In this document: positions 56,401-64,000 of the stretch, piece after piece
Layout of the letters: each line of letters begins with the position of its first letter
How positions within the stretch are numbered: position 1 is the stretch's first letter
Assembly (NCBI GenBank): GCA_027405735.1
Contig: JAPEHQ010000001.1
Coordinates: 5,704,001 to 5,768,000, forward strand
Length of the DNA: 64,000 bases
DNA from: Mucor racemosus
Taxonomy: Eukaryota; Mucoromycota; Mucoromycetes; Mucorales; Mucoraceae
Direction: 5' to 3'
Notes under the pieces: model-generated
Database searches by the model: none
What the model was told of the DNA's origin: nothing
Seen by the model: the letters and a program-made list of their open reading frames with translations, nothing else
Position numbers and translations under genes: made by a program

Positions 56401-58638
56401 TCAAACTCCGCCTTCTGATCTATCATGAGATGGGTCAATTTCATCAGTGGGAACTGAAGAGTATTCCCCAAATATTTCATTTTCCATGGCAGTATGACCT
56501 TGATTTCGAATGGATTCATTATAGGACTTACTTGGTGTATTTTTGATAACAATTTGATAGTACTACAAAATGTTTAGTTTGTCTAAAATGCCATTGTGCG
56601 TGTATATCTTTATAGTTACCCAAAATCCAGTGCATGCAACCATAGATAAAATGGCACAAATGTATGGAACTATACAATGTGTGAGTTATTTGGAATAAAT
56701 TGTCGTATTAGGTTTGTAACACTTACGCCAATAAGGATAATATTGATTCTTTACAGGTATAAACACAAACACAAGTGCATATGCTGTGAAACTTAAAAAT
56801 ACATACACACATACTAAAGGCGCTCTGATAGGCCTATTGCTATTTGGTTCACGTCTTCTTAAAATTAATACAGCTAATGCCATTAAAAAGTAAAATACCT
56901 AATGAAAACAATATTTAAATAACATACAGCAACCAAACTAATAAATTTATACATACATAAACAGGATATGCTGCGAAAGCAACAATAAATTGATAAACTG
57001 CGCCTGGTGGTGGTCCTACAATGAATATAATTGATAACACATATTGCAACAAATAAGCATTGACAGGACTTCCAATTCGAGAATCTACCTTGCCAAATAC
57101 ATGACCATAAGGCAACAATCCCTGTCTAGCTACTTCCATGATGACTCTAAATATAAATGTTAATTTACGTGTATTTACATGCATTATACAATCTCACCTT
57201 CCGCCAGTAAAATTCATGGATGCACCACATCCAAATGCACTAAGCCCAATAAAAATAGGAAGCACATTAGATGCAAAATTCTGGCCTAATGATCGAGTAA
57301 AGCTACAGAAAATACATGAGCTGCTTGCTTAAATACAATAATTTCTTTTGCTTACAATGCCGCTGCAACGATAAATTCTGAATTTTTCATGGTATCTAAT
57401 GGAAGTACTACCAAATATGCAATATTAGTCAAGATGTATAACGTTGCAGTGGTGAGAACAGCAGCAGCCGATGCCTTTGGTAGATTTCTAATTGGATCCT
57501 GCATTGTATTTTTAATATATAAATCAACCCTTTTTTTTTTTGCATTTATAATTGTACCTTGACTTCATCTATAATATAATTTAAATTATGCCATCCACTA
57601 TAACTATTCATTACATAGTATAATGCGGATGCATATGGTCCCACTGTATTTGATGTTCCAAAAAATGATAAATTAAGGCTTGCATCTACATCAGAGGGAA
57701 TTGCTTTTGTCAAAACCAAAAGTCCAATACAAGCAATCAATGAAAGCACTGATATTTTTATAATTGTGAAAAATGTTATCATTTTCATGGTTGTCTTTGT
57801 CGATAAAATATTGATTGCAGTCAGTATAGTCGCACTTAACACTATGGACGCTTGTAAATTAACTATTTCTAAATAAACACCATAGGTCATGAAACTTACA
57901 AGACCATCCTCTTTCAACCCAATGTGATTTATACGTTGATCCAAAAATGGCATAATTCAAATAACCACCAAAAACAATGCCTATTGTTACATACATTATA
58001 AATTGATCTTCATCTGCTTTTACTCATATATACCTTGAGATGCAACACCGCTAGATCTATTCATTAAACTCCAATAGGTAAATAAATATGCAAGTAGGTA
58101 TTTTGGTCTTCTATAACAATATTCTAAATATCCAACTTCACCACCACTTGTAAAAAAAAATCGTATTATCAATTATTTGATCACAGTTTTTGTTCATCTA
58201 TTATACAAATAAATACCTACGAGGAAGCTTATAATCATGTTAATTGTATATCATTGATATATTATGAGCTTTTGATTACCATTGTTCCTAATTCCATAAA
58301 TGTAAAAGTACCAGATAGAGCAACAAAAGCACCTATAAACCATATGATAAGGTTCATTCCACCTGACCCAACTAGTTGTAAGGTAAGCGCTGGACCAACA
58401 AATATACCAGCACCGATAATATAGCTCACATTCACCATAGCGCCTTGTATCCAGCCGATTTTTCGTTCAAGCCGCTGGTCTAAATTTAATAATAATAATA
58501 TTATTATTGTTATTATTATAACCGTCCTGGCAAGTGTATACACATACCTCCAACTGCTAATGGTTCCATATGTCCAATTTGTTCTGCCAAATCATCGTGG
58601 TTTAACATTGGCTCATTTTGTTCCTCTTCTATAGTCAT
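56401..58638 (-). CDS. amino acid permease, LAT/MUP1 type (APC superfamily)
   Basis: Twelve exons, complement of 58638-58548, 58479-58280, 58227-58217, 58146-58034, 57980-57900, 57862-57558, 57498-57356, 57302-57198, 57146-56957, 56898-56727, 56669-56620, 56562-56401; 540 aa with all phases agreeing. About twelve TM helices. TM1 carries the substrate motif IIGAGIFVGPAL. Family blocks include FMELGTMLPRSGGEVGYLEY (joined across an 11-nt exon), WSLMNRSSGVASQGIVFGGY, SGWHNLNYIIDEVKDPIRNL and VARQGLLPYGHVFGKVDSRI. It would import neutral amino acids or methionine at the plasma membrane; no glycoprotein partner is needed in fungal members. The fifth intron is only 37 nt by this model. The N and C tails are acidic (EEEQNEPML; EIFGEYSSVPTDEIDP), as in permeases regulated by ubiquitin. 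Confidence 0.9.
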
Positions 58639-59238
58639 TTTTATAAAATCAAAGGAAAAAAAGAAAAGCAAGATAATAAAATCATGCCGCAATCGCGCTA
58701 AACGGCAGATAAACAAATAGCTGTACAAATGTGTAACCTACGATTTTTTGTTACTGGGGGCAGTGCCTGATTCAAGATCGTCACATCAATAGTTTCTTTC
58801 AATTAGTATGGAATGTATATGTATAAATGCTTATTACTGTATTATATATGTATAAATGCGTATTACTGTAATATATAATGTATAATAACATACTAAATTA
58901 TTGTTTAATATTTAATTATCTATTGTATAATATTCATATAAAATTGAATTTCAGATTATTGCAACTGCGAATATAGCTCATGTAAAGGATAAAATGCAAT
59001 CGACACAATAATAAACATATAACAATGCAGCAAAGGCATAATGATAGTGTGCACAGAATATTTTGTTTATATAAATATAAATGCTCTTTCCAGGTCAGAG
59101 TATCGAGCATCGCAATCAATTTATCTACTTTAAACACGTAATATTTAACATAAACGTCAACAGTATAAATATCAATTTAAATGGGATGCGTGGTTAATAA
59201 ACATGTGGTTAAAATAAAAATTCTATACTCAAAATATT

Positions 59239-59275
<37 letters not shown>

Positions 59276-59407
59276 ATAAACTAAAGATATTAGGAAAGAT
59301 ACTTGTAATGACTCGATAATAAAATAAAAAATATTTCATAAAAGAGTAACATCTAATCATCATTTTTGCAAGTAAATTTAACTCAAAAATGCGTTTATTT
59401 TATCTCT
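58639..59407. other. intergenic region with short tandem duplication and A35 tract
   Basis: Upstream of the permease gene. A 30-bp phrase containing TATATGTATAAATGC is duplicated head to tail at about 58815-58871. A 35-base A run lies at 59240-59274. Nothing else was recognised. Confidence 0.5.
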
Positions 59408-59791
59408 TCAAAACTCTTTAAAAATTATCTTTAGACTCTGACACGGCGAATGAAACCTTTTAGCTGCACCACATTTATATTTTTCAGAGCCGGGTACACA
59501 GTAAATTAAATGTACCTTGGCATTCAATTGTTCTGGACATACGGTATATTTGGCTAGCTTACGAACTGCTCCGCACTACTGTGGCAGAATAAAACTATTT
59601 TTGTCTTTGTACTTGAAATGATGGATTAAACATTTATACCAAAATAGGTGTTTGCTCCATTCTAATGTAATCAGATTGGTTGATAATGATTTTCTTTTGT
59701 TTGTCTTTATCCAAAGCTCGATGCATAGCTTCAAATGGTGATTTTTCGTGTCGGGTTTAAAGTAACTTAGTAGTTTCCTTATATCATACAT
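59408..59791 (-). pseudogene. Cys-rich ORF interrupted by a single in-frame stop
   Basis: A 127-codon frame from ATG 59791 (MYDIRKLLSYFKPDTKNHH) to TGA 59408 is broken only by one TAG at 59576, within NSFILPQ-stop-CGAVRKLAKYTV. Both sides are in the same frame and look coding: LITLEWSKHLFWYKCLIHHF before the stop, and VCPEQLNAKVHLIYCVPGS, then EKYKCGAAKRFHSPC, after it. Cys and His spacing suggests a zinc-binding or disulfide-rich fold. I do not recognise the family; it may come from a dispersed gene or transposon family. Readthrough or a hidden intron cannot be excluded. Confidence 0.45.
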
Positions 59792-60335
59792 ATATAAATC
59801 TACAATTCAAATACGTCTTTATGCGCACATCATTAAAGAAAAAGAGCCAAATTCGGTTATATTTGACTTTTTGATATTTTAAAAGATAAGAGATGTTGCA
59901 GTTTTCAATAACTTGTGTTTCACCATATTTCTATGGAGTTTTTTTTTTTGGAATAAGATACGCTTAATAATGAATGACAGTATTCCTCATCATTGTCTTG
60001 TCTCTGATCAATTAAATCACTCATCGATTATAAAGACAAAAGCTCATCATTTAATGAATTTTACCTAATTTGGACTTTAACCCATTTAATTCCAGCCACA
60101 GATAATTTACGGAATTTATATTAAAAAGGCAAATTTAATTGTGTGCTAAAAAAAACTGACTTTTGATGGAAGGCAAAGCTTAATCAATATAAGCAATAGC
60201 CAATCAATATATCTTTCTTCACACATATGACTTCATAAGGTACAGCTAAAACGCCAAGATTAATAATAAACAGCATAAAGGTGCATTACCCCGACCAATT
60301 TCACATCTGAAAAGCTACCACCGTGAAAAAAAAAG
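59792..60335. other. intergenic region upstream of the CipC-like gene
   Basis: AT-rich spacer with no recognised feature. Confidence 0.4.
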
Positions 60336-60343
60336 TATAAATA
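60336..60343 (+). promoter_or_regulatory. TATA box of the CipC-like gene
   Basis: TATAAATA, 83 nt upstream of the first base of the split start codon, followed by a TTTTTTTTCTTTTCTCTTT leader. Confidence 0.65.
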
Positions 60344-60418
60344 TAACACATTGAAAGCTCATTTTTCAGTTTTTTTTTCTTTTCTCTTTACAATTAGTAA
60401 ATAATTAAATAAATCAAA

Positions 60419-60787
60419 ATGTAAGTTACAAAAGGATCAAGGGCACAATCTGTAGAACGCGTAATAACTGTGTGAAATAGGGGTATTTTCGACAGATTCA
60501 AGGAAAACAACGACCAACTCGAGAACACTCCTCATGAACATAAGGGTCATTTGAGTCACGAACTCATTGCTGGTGCCGCTTCTTATGAAGCTGTCAAGGC
60601 TTATAACGAACACTGTGAAAGAGAGGGTAAGCCCAACGACCACGCTAAGGCTATGCAACTCCTCGCTGGTTTTGCTGGTGGTGCCATTGATAAGCTCATT
60701 GAAACCAAGGGTCTTGACTTTGTTGACAAGCAAAAGGCCAAGAGACATGCCGAAGAGCAAGTCAAGAGCTACTACGACGAAAACTAA
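60419..60787 (+). CDS. CipC-like protein (DUF3759), start codon split by an intron
   Basis: Two exons, join(60419-60420, 60481-60787), 102 aa. AT at 60419-60420 is followed by GTAAGT; the acceptor GAAATAG at 60480 supplies the G, giving MGIFDRFKENNDQLENTP. The body HKGHLSHELIAGAASYEAVK, then AYNEHCEREGKPNDHAKAMQ, LLAGFAGGAIDKLIETKGLD and KAKRHAEEQVKSYYDEN matches CipC/DUF3759 proteins, small cytosolic proteins first noted as concanamycin-induced in Aspergillus and often abundant under stress. Their biochemical role is unknown. Strong codon bias, a TATA box and a pyrimidine-rich leader point to high expression. Without the first intron there is only ATG followed at once by TAA. Confidence 0.9.
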
Positions 60788-62149
60788 ATTCTCCTCTTAT
60801 CCCATTAGTTAAATATATCCATATCTAGCTGACATTTCATAACATCTCTGATGTATTGTATATCCATTTTTCCCTTCCAATTTTTATGCCATATATGAGC
60901 ATTCAAAATAAATACTTTTTTAAAGTGCTTATATTTAAGCTTTTGTATAAAATATAATGTTTCCTTTTATCCTATGCGTTTCTATATCATGGTTTCCGAA
61001 TTTTACAAGGTCAATTTACTAAAATTATCCAGTACCTATATACAAAAAGAAGGAAGCGTCATATACTCAGAATTTTCTGACCACAATCTATGCATTTTCA
61101 CAAGTGCTTTAGAGTAGCAAAATATACTTTAAACGACTATAGTATACGCTCGCATTTTTTGTTTTATTATTTTATGTTTGCTTTACCTAGAAATACCATA
61201 ATTCACAGTGGTACACACGTGCCAAATTTGGTTCGGCGGTTTTATCTTTTCGGCTAAAACTCCCATATATTTATAAAAATAATAAAAAAGAGTAAAAGGG
61301 ACTATTACAAATATTAGTCTTAAGGATAGCTCTTGTTATGACCCCAGCAGGTTTGTCAAAAACGATTGTGCTTGTTTCCGTTTTGGAGGAATTTCCTTGA
61401 AATATTTCAACGACTAATTTTAAAATGCACCAATTCAGGGACGACAAATAATAGTGTATTTTTTTTTAGTGCAATAAAAACCTTATTTGGCGCACAGTGT
61501 TGTGCGAATATATAAATGTTAAATTTATGCATTTAGCCAATAATAACTTTAAACAGACTTCACGCGTTCTTATAAGGAAGGTATTAGTGTACATTTGAAT
61601 TGAAAGTAGTACTAATATCTGATAAAATAAGCTAATAAATCGACCTTGAGAAAATCGGGAGCATTGATTTAAAAACATATGGATAAAAGGAAACATAACA
61701 TTTTATACAAAAGTTTGGATATACTAAAAAAGCGTTTACCGCTTAAAAATCAAAACTTTCCTGATAGGCATATCTGCAGTAAATCAAGTTGGAACATTGC
61801 TTTCATAAGAAAATATATTTGCATTTGAATGCTCAATAAAATACTCGAGTATCGTTCTTTGTAAGATCCTTATCAAAAACATTACATTTTCAAAACATCA
61901 ACTCCAGGTATGGGCATAGTGCCAATGAAGACACACTCCGGATACCTGGAGCCAGGCTTGGTAACGAAAATGTTGCTAGGTTTTAATGCTAATGATAATG
62001 CTAATATATCAAAATGATGAAATCACGTGCAGAAGACATGAAATAGATGGGGTATTGTAAGTATTAGAGTCACCTTTGCCATTGAGTTTGCTTCTTTTAG
62101 GAACCTCTAATAATAATAAAAAGCTTTACAAATATATTGTAGGTACCTG
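60788..62149. other. non-coding region with one small hairpin
   Basis: 3' UTR of the CipC-like gene (AATAAA at about 60908), then AT-rich DNA. A 10-bp perfect stem, CTCCAGGTAT at 61902-61911 and its complement at 61942-61951, encloses 30 bases. A minus-strand open frame at 61466-61696 lacks coding features. Nothing else was seen. Confidence 0.45.
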
Positions 62150-63380
62150 CTCGAGCAAAATTTAAATTTTAAAAAAATTGAATCTTTATGGTTTCAAACT
62201 TCAAAATTGGAGCATGCCCCCCTTTTCTGTAACTAATCTCACCTTAAACACTTTTAGGATATATCTTAGGAACTGATACATAGATATAAATTGGTTGTAT
62301 TATGCTGCCAATTTCTAAATTTATTCTATGTCTCACAAAAGACTCGATAATACGTAAAATACACATTTTTTCCTTAAAAACTGGGTCCAACTTTTTATCC
62401 CTGTTCTATTTTTTTTCCACTAAATAATACAAAGGAAAAATTATATACCAATGTACTTAAGATGTTCAACCCTAATTCAAAAATAAGTATCCGGAAATAT
62501 CCTTTTATTTGCAGTTAGTATTAATTTTTCAATGCTAATGTTTCAGATTTTTACACATACTTCACTGCTAAAATTAATAAATTTGAGGCTTCATATCTCT
62601 ACGAAAAAATAAGCAATACTAACTCTCTCAAATAATAAAACTTACTTATTTTTAAGCACTTTATAACATACTTTAGTATAAAAAAATTTGAAACACTTTT
62701 ATTTTTTTCATTTTTTTAACATTTTTGTAGTGGATTTCGAAATATTTGTTAAATTGAGCAGCATTTTTTTTTTACATTCACATCATGGGCCTCGTTGAGC
62801 TCTCTCGGACCCAATTTGGTTCTTTTCAAAATATTGAGTTTTCGTGGAGATATTCTCAAAAATGTGTACAAAGAGATACCTTCATTTCTAGCCTCCATTT
62901 TTCCCTTGTATACCCTCGTCCCAAATTCTGAATCTGAAAAAATTTTGAACAAAAATCTTGTTTTCTCTACGAAAAATGGAGCTAGAAAGTTCAGCAATAG
63001 CTTGATCGATAGATAATGTTTTTGTGCATTATTGTAAATAATTATATTTAAAATATGTTTATAAAAAGTGATGTGTACCTTTAAAAAACCTCTAAAAATT
63101 CAATTGCATTTTATGCAAAATTTAGTATAAAACATTTACTTACATTTTATTGAAATGGATGCAGAATTTAAAACTCTACAAAAACTATTTAATAAACTGG
63201 GTCGACTTACTTTGCAGTTCATGAGCCATTAGACGATTTTGTTTTTTGAATCATTTTTCGACAATTTATTCTTATCAATTTTGGAACCCCGTTGCTATAG
63301 GCTTTAAGCTGTGATATAACTTATTATTTTGATTATCTCGACGAAAAATCAATATTTTTTGTTGAAACAAAAAATGCAGA
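62150..63380 (+). repeat. dispersed AT-rich repeat, longest copy in the window
   Basis: 62200-62880 matches the reverse complement of 19260-20000 block by block, and 63190-63375 matches the reverse complement of 14420-14610 (GTTTTTTGAATCATTTTTCG; GGCTTTAAGCTGTGATATAA). The TTGTATACCCTCGTCC and CGACGAAAAATCAATATTTT phrases also resemble the left part of every array unit (35190-35310). It is therefore a multicopy family at least 1.2 kb long, with no recognisable coding sequence in any copy here. Confidence 0.6.
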
Positions 63381-64000
63381 AGAACTTATAATTGGATCTA
63401 CCTTGTGAATACATAAAATTAATATCTCAATTTAGGTGCTCAATTTTTTATAATGAATGTAAGGTCAACCTTGATCAATTTAGGTACATAATGTTTGGCC
63501 ATTGCACTTATATTCTGGTATTAATATTTCTATTTTTTTGAGAGATATCAATGACTTATAGGGTGAAGGTACATCTTCCTTGAAGATTTTATGTAATTTC
63601 GCTCAATACTGAGTGATCTATCAGAATTAGGAATTACCGAATTACCAATTTAGAACATCTGTCAAACCATGATTTTCAACATGCAAGTCAAGCAAGGTCA
63701 TATTCCATGCGTCTATCATCATGCTACTATTGAATCATAGAAGCATGATTCCAGTATATCCACACAATATCCCAATGCTCATTCTAATTATATTATCACT
63801 CATGTAATGATCTATAATTTTGGACTAACAACAAAGGTGGATAATATGCTTATAGATATTATTTTTGCTATTATAAATTTGTGATAACTGGATTGATGAA
63901 GGTTGTTGGTGTTCTTATTTGTAAATTAGATATTTATTAGTGAATAAATATAATAAGTAAAGGGAGTATAACAAGACAGATAAATCTACAAGGGATCATC
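63381..64000. other. non-coding end of window
   Basis: AT-rich sequence with no recognised feature. Confidence 0.4.

Noticed and set aside
61466..61696. Minus-strand frame of 76 codons near 61.5 kb
   Set aside because: AT-driven composition, no promoter, no family resemblance.

Overview
The window is nuclear DNA of a filamentous fungus, most likely an early-diverging (Mucoromycota, Mucorales-like) species. The evidence is very AT-rich intergenic DNA, many 50-85 nt GT-AG introns, TATAAATA boxes 60-100 nt upstream of start codons with pyrimidine-rich leaders, and a typical fungal gene set (PP4 catalytic subunit, IML2/TTC39, RhoGEF, DNAJC3-like J protein, CipC-like protein, PR-1/CAP protein). 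No rRNA, functional tRNA, CRISPR or prokaryotic operon features are present. Most genes were rebuilt by hand, with splice sites chosen so that phase and protein family both fit.

Layout. 0-14 kb is gene-rich: a possible tail of an upstream gene, an N-myristoylation-type LRR protein, a four-TM membrane protein (minus), a START-domain protein, an alanine-glyoxylate-type aminotransferase, a 1.4 kb fold-back transposon-like element, an AIF-like flavoprotein with a hidden tail-anchor exon, and a 16-exon SAP-domain kinase. 14-23 kb is a repeat graveyard: dispersed AT-rich repeats, a pogo-like fragment, a tRNA-derived SINE-like sequence, a dynein intermediate chain-like pseudo-exon, poly(A) tracts and a microsatellite. 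23-31 kb holds an Asn-rich small protein, PP4C, IML2/TTC39 (minus) and a DH-PH RhoGEF (minus). 31-34.4 kb has no visible gene.

34.6-49.7 kb is the most unusual part: about 4.5 copies of a nearly identical 3,244 bp tandem unit. Each complete unit carries, on the minus strand, a TATA box, a signal-peptide exon, an intron, an exon for a short acidic mature peptide, and a poly(A) signal. That is four intact copies of a candidate small secreted peptide gene, plus a fifth broken by the array edge. The array starts just downstream of another signal-peptide exon on the plus strand.

50-60.8 kb is gene-rich again: DNAJC3/P58IPK-like co-chaperone (minus), a small membrane protein, a secreted CAP protein, a steryl-acetylhydrolase-like alpha/beta hydrolase (minus), a 12-exon LAT/MUP1-type amino acid permease (minus), a Cys-rich ORF broken by one stop, and a CipC-like gene whose start codon is split by an intron. 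60.8-64 kb is repeat-derived.

The genes are ordinary dispersed eukaryotic genes, not a cluster. The points of greatest interest are the peptide-gene array, the WNK-like lysine arrangement in the SAP kinase, and the intron-retention switch that would turn a tail-anchored AIF-like enzyme into a soluble one. All gene models are unsupported by transcripts.
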